From Desulfobulbus sp. (GTDB lineage Bacteria > Desulfobacterota > Desulfobulbia > Desulfobulbales > Desulfobulbaceae), in contig JAQUEZ010000110.1 of NCBI GenBank assembly GCA_028684915.1, positions 1 through 18,684 of the forward strand: a stretch of DNA of 18,684 nt, given 5' to 3'. Shown piece after piece: positions 7,932 to 15,429 of this stretch. Numbering within the stretch: the first letter of the stretch is position 1; every line of letters starts with the position of its first letter. The notes below the pieces were generated by a model. That model had not been told where the DNA came from and did not search any database. It saw nothing but the letters and a program-made list of their open reading frames with translations. A program made the position numbers and the translations under genes.

Positions 7932-8531
7932 ATGGCACTGATCACTGAGAAAACGATTGATTTGGATGGCGTCTTAATCCACGCCCTGGAATGTGGTGCC
8001 CAAGAGGGCCGAACCGTGGTGCTTTTGCACGGGATGAAGTTTCAAGCCCAGACCTGGCAAGAGTTGGGCACCCTGGAGGCGCTGTCTCAGCTTGGACTCC
8101 ACGTGCTGGCTGTGGACATGCCGGGGTTCGGCAAAAGTGCGCCTGCCCCGCTTCCTCCGGGAGAGGTGCTTGCTCGCCTTTATGCCAAGGAGAATTTTCT
8201 CCAGGCGGTGCTTATCGGCCCTTCCATGGGCGGCCGCATTGCCACGGAGTTCGCCATCGCCCATCCAGAGAAGATCAGCGGCCTGGTCCTGGTCGGCGCC
8301 GTGGGGGTTGAAGAAAACCGCGCCGGACTATTGCGTATCACTGCACCGGTACTGATTGTTTGGGGCGAAGAGGATCAGGTGTCCCCCATGAGCAACAGCG
8401 ACATTTTGCTTAACGAGCTCTCAAGTGCCCGCAGGGAAATTTATCCCCAGGCACCTCATCCCTGTTATCTGGGACAGCCGGATCGGTGGCATGAGAGCCT
8501 GAAAACTTTTTTTACCGATCTGAACAAGTGA
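7932..8531 (+). CDS. ABHD14-like alpha/beta hydrolase
   Basis: A 199-residue cytoplasmic alpha/beta-hydrolase with no signal peptide. The oxyanion-hole region is VLLHGMKF (30-37), the nucleophile elbow is GPSMGG with Ser98, the acid is Asp148 in WGEEDQVSP, and the base is His176 in APHPCYLGQPDRWH. The motifs LLHGMKFQAQTWQELGTL and HPCYLGQPDRWHESL closely resemble the eukaryotic ABHD14A/B (CCG1-interacting factor B) family, where the phrases are LLHG.RF...TWQ.LGTL and HPCYL.KPE.WH. ABHD14B has been reported as a lysine deacetylase that passes the acetyl group to CoA; whether that activity applies here is unknown. A strong ribosome site, GGGAGGAG (7921-7928), precedes ATG 7932. The topoisomerase III gene follows after 18 bases, suggesting co-transcription. 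Hydrolase fold is certain, ABHD14 kinship likely, substrate unknown. Confidence 0.9.
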   Translation: MALITEKTIDLDGVLIHALECGAQEGRTVVLLHGMKFQAQTWQELGTLEALSQLGLHVLAVDMPGFGKSAPAPLPPGEVLARLYAKENFLQAVLIGPSMGGRIATEFAIAHPEKISGLVLVGAVGVEENRAGLLRITAPVLIVWGEEDQVSPMSNSDILLNELSSARREIYPQAPHPCYLGQPDRWHESLKTFFTDLNK

Positions 8532-8549
8532 GGCCAAATCATCCGTTCC

Positions 8550-11015
8550 ATGGGAAAAACACTGATTATTGCTGAGAAACCGAGCGTTGCCGCTGACATC
8601 GTCAAAGCCCTTCCCGGCAAATTTACCAACGCCAAAACCCACTTTGAAAGCGATACCCACGTGGTCTCTTATGCCATAGGCCATCTGGTGTCCATTGCCT
8701 ATCCGGAAGAGATTAATCCTGCCTTTCAGAAGTGGACCCTCGACAACCTGCCGATTTTGCCCGAAGAGTTTCCACTGGCGGTGTTACCAGAAACCAAAAC
8801 CCAATTCAACGTCCTTACCAAGTTGATTCGCCGTCGGGACGTGGAAGTGATCGTTAACGGTTGTGACGCCGGGCGCGAGGGCGAGTTGATCTTTAAATAT
8901 ATCCTCAAGCAGGCCTATAACCGCAGTGTCGAGAGTAAGCGGATCAAACGGCTGTGGCTGCAGTCCATGACTCTTGACGCCATTCGCGATGGTCTGGGGC
9001 GTCTCAAGGACAATCAGGAAATGCAGCCGCTGGAGGATACCGCCCTGTGCCGTTCCGAGGCCGATTGGCTCATCGGGATTAACGCCACCCGTGCGCTCAC
9101 CTGCTATAATTCCCGTTTTGGCGGATTCAAGAAAACACCCTGCGGTCGGGTACAGACCCCGACCCTGTCGATGCTGGTCAAGCGCGAAATCGAGCGGCGC
9201 GAGTTCGTCGCAACTACCTACTGGGAGTTGCACGCCCGTTTTGAGTGTGGTCCGGTTACTTACCAAGGCGTGTGGATCGATCCTGCCTTTACCAAGGACG
9301 AGACCCAGACACACGGACGTCGTAACCGGCTCTGGGAGGCAGCCAAAGCCAAGGAAATCCTCGAACGTTGCTCCGGTAAAGCGGCCACGGTAAAGGAAAA
9401 CAGTAAAAAAACGACCAACGGGGCCCCCACACTTTACGACCTGACATTGCTGCAGCGTGAGGCCAACAGCCGCTTTGGCTTTTCGGCTAAAAATACCCTG
9501 GGGCTTGCCCAGGCCCTCTACGAACGGCATAAGCTGATCACCTATCCGCGTACCGATAGCCGCTGTTTGCCTGAGGATTACCTGCCCACCGTGGAACAGG
9601 TGGTGCGTCAGCAGCAGCAATGGCAGTTCGGTCGTTTTGCCACCGAGGCCCTGGAAAAGAAGTATCTAAAAAAAGACAAGCGGATATTTAACAACAAAAA
9701 GATCTCGGATCACTTTGCCATCATTCCCACCCCGGGGCTGCCCTCCACCTTGAGCGAGCCGGAGATGAAGATCTATCAGATGATCGTGCAGCGTTTTCTC
9801 GCGGTCTTCTTTCCTCCGGCGGTGTACCATAACACCACCCGGCATTCCCTGGTGGAGGGAGAGACCTTTCTCACCGAGGGCAAGATCCTGGTGGAGCCAG
9901 GCTGGCGGGCCATATACGGCGCGATGAGCGAGGAGGACGGCGATAAGGAACTGCAGGCCCTGCCGGAGAAGACCCCGGTCAACTGTGCCGAGATCGAGCA
10001 GCAGGAACACCAAACCAAGCCGCAGCCTCGATTCAGCGAGGCGACCTTGCTCTCAGCCATGGAGAATTCCGGCAAGCTGATCGAGGATGAAGAGTTGGCC
10101 GAGGCCATGAAAGAGCGCGGATTGGGTACTCCGGCTACCCGAGCGTCGATTATTGAAAAACTGATCAATGAGAAATACATTGTTCGTGAGCAGCGTGAGT
10201 TGGTGCCCACGGGGAAGGCTTTTGAGTTGTTGAGCCTTCTGGGGGCACGCAAAATCGATGTGCTCGCCTCGCCGGAGTTGACTGGTGAGTGGGAGTTCAA
10301 GCTCAATCAGATTATCACCGGTAACATGACCCGACTGCAGTTCATGCGGGAGATTCGGGAGATGACCGGGGCCATTGTCGAGAAGGTCCGTAATGGTGGT
10401 GAAGAGGAGCGTCAAGAGGCGCCGTTTTCACCCGTTGACGGCGTGCTTTTTTTCGAGACGGCTTCCGCCTTTGAATCTGAGGATAAAAAAATCATGATTC
10501 GTAAGGTCCTTGGCGGCCGGGTGATGGAGAACGCGGAAATCATCGAGTTGATCAAGGGGCAAACCCTGGGACCGTTTAGCGATTTTCGCTCCAAAAAAGG
10601 CAAACCTTTTACCGCCTCCATTCATCTGGCCAATTCCAAGGTAGAGTTTTTGTTTGCCGACTCCACCGAGGAACTGGATCTGGATGCGATTCGTTCCCAG
10701 GAGCCGCTTGGCCTCTCCCCCATCGATCAGGCCAGGGTTTTTGAAACCCCGGCCGGATTCCTCTCCGATTCCGCCCTTGAGGGGGATCAGAAAAAGGGGC
10801 TGCGTATTTCCAAGATGATTCTTGGTCGACGACTTGATCCGGAACATATCAGTCAACTGCTCGACAAGGGGCGTACCGAGTTGATTACCGGATTTATCTC
10901 CAAGAAGAAAAAAAACTTTGATGCCTTTTTGCTCCTGGATGGTAAGGGCAAGTTGAGTTTTGAATTTCCTCCCCGTAAGAAAAAGGGCGCAACCAAAGAA
11001 AAAGACGAAGGCTGA
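8550..11015 (+). CDS. topB: DNA topoisomerase III (type IA)
   Basis: This 821-residue type IA topoisomerase relaxes negative supercoils and decatenates DNA by single-strand passage. The Toprim domain at the N-terminus has the metal and catalytic residues: Glu9 in IIAEKPSVA and DAGREGE at 106-112. Conserved core motifs follow: CRSEADWLIGINATRA (167-182), CGRVQTPTL (198-206), and the active-site Tyr332 in LITYPRTDSRC. GLGTPATRASIIEKL marks the end of the core. Instead of zinc-finger cysteine pairs, the C-terminus carries two copies of a topoisomerase C-terminal repeat, at about 631-704 and 729-807 (each with KxxRKVLGGR or RISKMILGRR, then GPFSDF or TGFISK), and ends in a basic tail. It follows the hydrolase by 18 bases; its ribosome site is weak, so translation may depend on the upstream gene. 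No plasmid or conjugation genes are nearby, so it appears to be the chromosomal enzyme. Confidence 0.95.
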   Translation: MGKTLIIAEKPSVAADIVKALPGKFTNAKTHFESDTHVVSYAIGHLVSIAYPEEINPAFQKWTLDNLPILPEEFPLAVLPETKTQFNVLTKLIRRRDVEVIVNGCDAGREGELIFKYILKQAYNRSVESKRIKRLWLQSMTLDAIRDGLGRLKDNQEMQPLEDTALCRSEADWLIGINATRALTCYNSRFGGFKKTPCGRVQTPTLSMLVKREIERREFVATTYWELHARFECGPVTYQGVWIDPAFTKDETQTHGRRNRLWEAAKAKEILERCSGKAATVKENSKKTTNGAPTLYDLTLLQREANSRFGFSAKNTLGLAQALYERHKLITYPRTDSRCLPEDYLPTVEQVVRQQQQWQFGRFATEALEKKYLKKDKRIFNNKKISDHFAIIPTPGLPSTLSEPEMKIYQMIVQRFLAVFFPPAVYHNTTRHSLVEGETFLTEGKILVEPGWRAIYGAMSEEDGDKELQALPEKTPVNCAEIEQQEHQTKPQPRFSEATLLSAMENSGKLIEDEELAEAMKERGLGTPATRASIIEKLINEKYIVREQRELVPTGKAFELLSLLGARKIDVLASPELTGEWEFKLNQIITGNMTRLQFMREIREMTGAIVEKVRNGGEEERQEAPFSPVDGVLFFETASAFESEDKKIMIRKVLGGRVMENAEIIELIKGQTLGPFSDFRSKKGKPFTASIHLANSKVEFLFADSTEELDLDAIRSQEPLGLSPIDQARVFETPAGFLSDSALEGDQKKGLRISKMILGRRLDPEHISQLLDKGRTELITGFISKKKKNFDAFLLLDGKGKLSFEFPPRKKKGATKEKDEG

Positions 11016-11044
11016 TTCCGTTTTTGCGGGACGCACGCATTTCC

Positions 11045-11087
11045 AATGACGGTAGGAGGTGCGGAGAATCTGAGCAGAACCGTCATT
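11045..11087 (+). promoter_or_regulatory. Inverted repeat with Shine-Dalgarno-like loop in the rsfS leader
   Basis: AATGACGGT (11045-11053) is a perfect inverted repeat of ACCGTCATT (11079-11087), with a 25-base loop that contains a ribosome-site-like TAGGAGGT (11053-11060). The right arm ends 14 bases before the rsfS start. No T-run follows, so it is not a standard terminator. It may shape rsfS translation or separate it from topB. Confidence 0.4.
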
Positions 11088-11101
11088 AACCAACAGGATG
11101 T

Positions 11102-11497
11102 ATGAGAAAATTAAAAAAAGAGTATATAGAGCGGGAAGGCCGGGATTTGGCGGCCGTATGCGCCCGTGTTGCCTTGGATACCAAGGCTGAGGATGTCGTG
11201 GTGCTGGATGTACGCGGTCTGGCCTCATTTACCGATTATTTTGTCATTATGAATGGTCGCTCGACCCGGCATGTGCAGGGACTCGCCGAGGCCATCGAAG
11301 GTGAGGTGAGTTCCAAACGGGTCAACAGCAAGCATAGCGAGGGGCTGCGCGAAGGCATGTGGGTGCTGCTCGACTTCGGCGATGTGGTCGTGCATATTTT
11401 TTACCATGAAAATCGCAGTTTTTACGATCTGGAAGGGCTGTGGCACGACGCCCCTCGGATTGATGTCGATGCGTTATTGGCCGATTCGGCCGAGTAA
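11102..11497 (+). CDS. rsfS: Ribosomal silencing factor RsfS (YbeB/Iojap family)
   Basis: The 131-residue protein binds ribosomal protein uL14 on the large subunit and blocks joining of the subunits, lowering translation in starvation. Family signatures are clear: VVLDVRGLASFTDYFVIMNG (about 38-57), STRHVQGLAEAIE, then WVLLDFGDVVVHIF and the terminal FYDLEGLWHDA. The length is normal for the family. The ATG at 11102 is preceded by only a short, close AGGA (11096-11098 region), and an inverted repeat lies just upstream. gpmI begins 18 bases after its stop, so the two are probably one transcript. In many bacteria rsfS lies beside nadD or rlmH; neither is visible here. Confidence 0.95.
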   Translation: MRKLKKEYIEREGRDLAAVCARVALDTKAEDVVVLDVRGLASFTDYFVIMNGRSTRHVQGLAEAIEGEVSSKRVNSKHSEGLREGMWVLLDFGDVVVHIFYHENRSFYDLEGLWHDAPRIDVDALLADSAE

Positions 11498-11515
11498 TTG
11501 TCAAGGAGGCCTCTG

Positions 11516-13075
11516 ATGTCTGCTCCTGTTCCTGTAATCCTTGCCATTCTCGATGGTTGGGGAATGGCAGCACCTTCTGCCACCAATGCGGTTTCCGTGG
11601 CACGGACCCCCAATATGGATCGGTTGATGGCCGCATATCCTATGACCACTTTGGTGGCGCATAACGGCCTGGTTGGCCTGCCCGAAGGGCAAATGGGCAA
11701 CTCAGAGGTCGGCCATCTCAACATCGGTGCCGGCCGGATCGTCTACCAGGATTACACCCGCATCAATCGTGCAGTCGATGCGGGGGAATTTGCCGCCAAT
11801 TCGGTTTTTAACACGTTGATGGACCAGGTTTTGGAGGCGGGTTCCCGGCTGCATCTCTGCGGACTGGTTTCCGATGGTGGGGTCCACAGCCACATCCGCC
11901 ATCTGATCGCCCTGGTGGAACTGGCTCAAAGCAAGGGGATCGAGGTGTTGATCCATTGCTTTATGGATGGTCGTGATACGCCGCCGCATAGCGGCGTAGA
12001 CTATTTGCAGGAGCTTACAGCGGCATTGAAGCGCATCGGTAGCGGCCGAATCGCCACTGTTTCCGGACGCTACTACGCCATGGACCGTGACAAGCGCTGG
12101 GATCGGGTGAACACGGCCTGGGATGCCGTGGTCCACGGCAAGGGGCCGACCGCCCTGGATGCGCTCTCCTTGGTACAGGACTCCTACGCCAAGGATATCA
12201 CCGACGAGTTCATCCTCCCTACCGTGTTGGTCGACGGGCAGGGGCAGCCGCTTGGACGGATTAAGGATCAGGATGCGGTACTCTTTTTCAACTTCCGCGC
12301 CGATCGGGTGCGTGAGCTTTGCCATGCCTTTGGGGATGGTGATTTCGATAGTTTTGATCCCGGTGTTCGTCCCAAACTGCTCGGGCTTGTTACCATGACT
12401 GAGTACGAGGCTGATTTTACCTTTCCGGTGGCGTTTCCTCCGGTAACCTTGACCCACATCCTTGGCGAGGAGATCAGTGCCCACGGTCGACGGCAACTAC
12501 GCATCGCCGAAACCGAAAAGTACGCCCATGTGACGTACTTTTTCAACGGCGGCAACGAGGTTCCCTTTGCCGGCGAGGATCGCCTATTGATCAACTCGCC
12601 GCGCGACGTCGCCACCTATGATCTGAAGCCGCAAATGAGTGCGGTGGAACTCACCGACACCCTCCTGGAAACCTTGGCAAGGGAGGAGGCTGCCGACAAA
12701 GCGTATGATGTGGTCATCCTCAACTTTGCCAACGGCGACATGGTCGGCCATACCGGGGTTATGGAGGCAGCTGTTGCCGCCTGCGAGACGGTCGATCAAT
12801 GCATCGGTCGGATCGAGCAGTTCGTGGCTCAGCGCGGAGGTGTTTTGCTGATTACCGCCGACCATGGCAATGCTGAACAGATGCTTGACCCCAATAATGG
12901 TGGTCCGTACACGGCCCATACCCTCAGCCCAGTGCCGTTTATCGTGGTAAGCGAGCAATGCAAAGAGCACAAGCTGCGCAGCGGAGGCGCGCTCAAGGAT
13001 ATTGCCCCAACCATTCTCAGCCTGATGGAGCTGCCGATACCCAAGGAAATGGAAGGGGAGAGTTTGATCCTTTAA
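11516..13075 (+). CDS. gpmI: 2,3-bisphosphoglycerate-independent phosphoglycerate mutase
   Basis: This glycolytic enzyme interconverts 3- and 2-phosphoglycerate using two manganese ions and a phosphoserine intermediate. The 519-residue protein has the alkaline-phosphatase-type core with Asp13 in LAILDGWG and the catalytic Ser63 in GNSEVGHLNIGAGR, the insert domain motifs SDGGVHSHI, DGRDTPPHSG and GRYYAMDRDKRWDR, and the C-terminal metal site NFANGDMVGHTG and TADHGNAEQM. Length is as expected. An upstream in-frame TTG at 11498 exists, but ATG 11516 has an ideal ribosome site, AAGGAGG (11503-11509), so it is taken as the start. It follows rsfS closely; thrC comes 96 bases later with no obvious terminator between. 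Confidence 0.97.
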   Translation: MSAPVPVILAILDGWGMAAPSATNAVSVARTPNMDRLMAAYPMTTLVAHNGLVGLPEGQMGNSEVGHLNIGAGRIVYQDYTRINRAVDAGEFAANSVFNTLMDQVLEAGSRLHLCGLVSDGGVHSHIRHLIALVELAQSKGIEVLIHCFMDGRDTPPHSGVDYLQELTAALKRIGSGRIATVSGRYYAMDRDKRWDRVNTAWDAVVHGKGPTALDALSLVQDSYAKDITDEFILPTVLVDGQGQPLGRIKDQDAVLFFNFRADRVRELCHAFGDGDFDSFDPGVRPKLLGLVTMTEYEADFTFPVAFPPVTLTHILGEEISAHGRRQLRIAETEKYAHVTYFFNGGNEVPFAGEDRLLINSPRDVATYDLKPQMSAVELTDTLLETLAREEAADKAYDVVILNFANGDMVGHTGVMEAAVAACETVDQCIGRIEQFVAQRGGVLLITADHGNAEQMLDPNNGGPYTAHTLSPVPFIVVSEQCKEHKLRSGGALKDIAPTILSLMELPIPKEMEGESLIL

Positions 13076-13171
13076 CGTTGATCCGGAAGCGACAACGCAA
13101 CGCAACGAATTGGTCTCTCTCTGTTGAACCTAACCGACTACAGCCTTTTTGCCTGAACAAGGAAGAACACC

Positions 13172-14563
13172 ATGCGCTATATCAGTACCCGGGGGGGGAT
13201 TGAACCCCTGAAATTTCAGGATGCAGTGATGATGGGCCTGGCCCGCGATGGAGGATTACTGCTGCCGGAGAGTCTTCCCACGGTCAGTGGAGATATGCTG
13301 GGTCGCTGGCAAAACTTACCGTACCAGTACCTTGCCCGCGAGATCCTCTCTCTCTTTATCGACGATATCCCGGCCCTGGATTTAGATGATCTGGTCGAGC
13401 GTTCCTATGCCTCCTTTAGCCATCCCCAGATAACACCGATCACTAAGCAGGGCGATGTCTACATCCTGGAGCTGTTCCACGGTCCGACGCTGGCCTTTAA
13501 GGATGTGGCCCTGCAGTTGCTGGGGAACCTCTTTGAGTATGTGCTTGCCCGCAGCGGCGGTTTCATGAACATCCTCGGCGCCACCTCCGGCGATACCGGC
13601 AGCGCTGCCATAGCCGGGGTGCGCGGCAAGAAGAATATCAATATTTTTATCCTGCATCCGCATGGCCGCACTAGCCCCATCCAGGCGCTGCAGATGACCA
13701 CGGTACTCGATCCCAACGTGTTCAATGTCGCGGTTCGAGGTACCTTTGATGATGCTCAGTCCATCGTCAAATCTATCTTCAACGATCTGAGTTTCCGCGA
13801 CACCTATTCATTGGGCGCGGTCAACTCGATCAACTGGGCCCGAGTCCTGGCTCAGGTAGTGTATTATGTCTATGCCTTCCTCAAATTGCGCAAGTTGGGC
13901 AATGACAGTGTCGATTTCTCGGTACCAACCGGCAATTTTGGTGATATTTTTGCAGGCTACGTCGCCCGCAAGCTGTTGCCGCAAGGGTGCATCAATAGTC
14001 TCATCCTGGCTACCAACGCCAACGATATCCTTACCCGCTTTGTGACCCGTGGCGATTACTCCAGGGGACAGGTACAGGTAACCAGCAGCCCGTCGATGGA
14101 TATCCAGATTGCCTCCAATTTCGAGCGTTACCTGTACTATCTACGCGGTGAGAACGGGGCAGCAGTCAAAGCGGATATGGATGGATTTGCAGCCACCGGT
14201 CAGCTTAATCTTGCGACCTTTACCGACCAGGTGGCGGCGGATTTTCGTTCACGCTCGGTTTCGGAAGAAGAGACCATCGCCACCATCGCTGCCTTCCATA
14301 AAGAGCACGGTTATCTGCTGGACCCGCATACTGCAGTTGGCGTCAAAGCCGCCCAGGAGCTGCGCGATCCGGCGCGGCCGATAATCTGCCTGGCCACGGC
14401 GCATCCGGCAAAATTCGGGGCTGCCGTGACCAAGGCTATAGGCTCTGAACCACCCCTGCCGCCGGTATTGGCTGAGTTGGAGAGTCGTGAGAGTCGTTGT
14501 GTGGTGCTTGATGCCGAGATAGGGGCCATTAAGGAATTTGTGACCCAAAACGCCCTCCGCTAA
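13172..14563 (+). CDS. thrC: Threonine synthase
   Basis: This PLP enzyme converts O-phosphohomoserine to threonine and phosphate, the last step of threonine synthesis. The 463-residue sequence begins with the typical MRYISTRGG and N-terminal threonine-synthase domain (DGGLLLPESLP), carries the PLP lysine Lys110 in FHGPTLAFKDVALQLLG, and has the phosphate/PLP-binding ATSGDTGSAAI and SVPTGNFGDIFAGYVA. C-terminal HTAVGVKAAQEL and ATAHPAKF complete the family pattern, which is the E. coli-like class not needing S-adenosylmethionine. Ribosome site AAGGAAG (13159-13165) precedes ATG 13172. The purine phosphorylase gene begins 26 bases after its stop, so the three genes thrC, phosphorylase and mtaD are probably co-transcribed. 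Confidence 0.96.
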   Translation: MRYISTRGGIEPLKFQDAVMMGLARDGGLLLPESLPTVSGDMLGRWQNLPYQYLAREILSLFIDDIPALDLDDLVERSYASFSHPQITPITKQGDVYILELFHGPTLAFKDVALQLLGNLFEYVLARSGGFMNILGATSGDTGSAAIAGVRGKKNINIFILHPHGRTSPIQALQMTTVLDPNVFNVAVRGTFDDAQSIVKSIFNDLSFRDTYSLGAVNSINWARVLAQVVYYVYAFLKLRKLGNDSVDFSVPTGNFGDIFAGYVARKLLPQGCINSLILATNANDILTRFVTRGDYSRGQVQVTSSPSMDIQIASNFERYLYYLRGENGAAVKADMDGFAATGQLNLATFTDQVAADFRSRSVSEEETIATIAAFHKEHGYLLDPHTAVGVKAAQELRDPARPIICLATAHPAKFGAAVTKAIGSEPPLPPVLAELESRESRCVVLDAEIGAIKEFVTQNALR

Positions 14564-14589
14564 TTGCCGACAACGGATCTGGAGCAGCC

Positions 14590-15429
14590 ATGATCGATAT
14601 TGCCGAACACAAAGCGCAGGTTGAAGCGGCGGTTGCATATTTGCGGGAGCGCATCGAGGAGCCGCCGGAGGTCCTGATTCAGTTGGGCACTGGCCTGGGG
14701 GAGTTGGCCAAAGCGATGCAGGGTGCCATTACCCTGGCGTATGAGGAGATTCCGCATTTCCCCCGTTCCACTGTCACCAGCCATGCCGGCAACCTCGTCA
14801 TCGGTTGTCTAGCCGGAAAACGAACTGCGATCCTCCAGGGGCGTTTTCATTACTACGAGGGCTACTCGGCCCGTGAGGTCGCCTTTCCCATCCGCGTATT
14901 GTCGCTTCTCGGGGCGACGACCGCCATTATCACCAATGCCAGCGGAGGCCTCAACCCGACTTTTCGCCCTGGTACCTTGATGGTTTTTAACGATCATCTC
15001 AACCTCTTGGGCGACAATCCCCTGCGAGGACCCAATGTTGATGCCTGGGGCGAACGTTTTCCCGACCTCTCCACCCCCTATGTTCCTGAACTCCGGCAAC
15101 TGGCATTGGATCTTGCCAAGCGGTTGGGACTGAAAGAGACCACCAGCGGCACCTATGTCTGTATTCCCGGACCAAGCCTGGAGACACCGGCTGAGACCCG
15201 ATATTTGCGGATGATCGGTGCCGATGCCGTGGGCATGTCCTCGGTGCCGGAAATTCTGGTGGCCCTGCATGCCGGTCTGCGCGTGCTTGGCCTCTCTGTG
15301 GTGGCCAACGTCAACGACCCCGATCATTTTCAGCCGATCCTTATCGACGAGATCATCGCCGCTGCCAGAAAAGCCGAACCACGCCTGCAGCAACTGATCA
15401 TTAATATTCTGGCGGAGCTGACCCCATGA
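14590..15429 (+). CDS. punA: Purine nucleoside phosphorylase (trimeric PNP family), possibly specific for 5-prime-modified inosines
   Basis: The family splits purine nucleosides with phosphate into base and sugar-1-phosphate. The 279-residue protein shows QGRFHYYEGYSAREVAFPIRV-like trimeric PNP motifs (83 onward), ITNASGGLNP (114-123), DHLNLLGDNPLRGPN (135-149), GPSLETPAETR with purine-binding Glu202, GADAVGMSSVPE (210-221) and Asn240 in VVANVND. Glu and Asn in these places mark a 6-oxopurine PNP rather than an MTA phosphorylase, which has Asp at the second position. Oddly, the His that normally contacts the ribose 5-prime hydroxyl (the H of PLTHDEV in other bacterial PNPs) aligns with Ile252 in PILIDEII. 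Its stop overlaps the mtaD start by 4 bases (ATGA). Together these suggest it may take methylthioinosine or a related nucleoside; plain inosine or guanosine remains possible. GGAG (14580-14583) is the ribosome site. Confidence 0.9.
   Translation: MIDIAEHKAQVEAAVAYLRERIEEPPEVLIQLGTGLGELAKAMQGAITLAYEEIPHFPRSTVTSHAGNLVIGCLAGKRTAILQGRFHYYEGYSAREVAFPIRVLSLLGATTAIITNASGGLNPTFRPGTLMVFNDHLNLLGDNPLRGPNVDAWGERFPDLSTPYVPELRQLALDLAKRLGLKETTSGTYVCIPGPSLETPAETRYLRMIGADAVGMSSVPEILVALHAGLRVLGLSVVANVNDPDHFQPILIDEIIAAARKAEPRLQQLIINILAELTP

Noticed and set aside
8784..9620. Long minus-strand open frame inside topB
   Set aside because: It is antisense to conserved Toprim and core motifs; its openness follows from the codon bias of topB.
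11498..11515. TTG start for gpmI
   Set aside because: The ideal ribosome site AAGGAGG lies inside that extension and points to ATG 11516.
11702..12496. Long minus-strand open frame inside gpmI
   Set aside because: Antisense shadow of a highly conserved enzyme, with no family features of its own.
14590..15429. Calling the phosphorylase mtnP (MTA phosphorylase)
   Set aside because: The residue after the conserved strand is Asn240, typical of 6-oxopurine PNPs, and the GRFHYYEGY and PLRGPN motifs are PNP-type.
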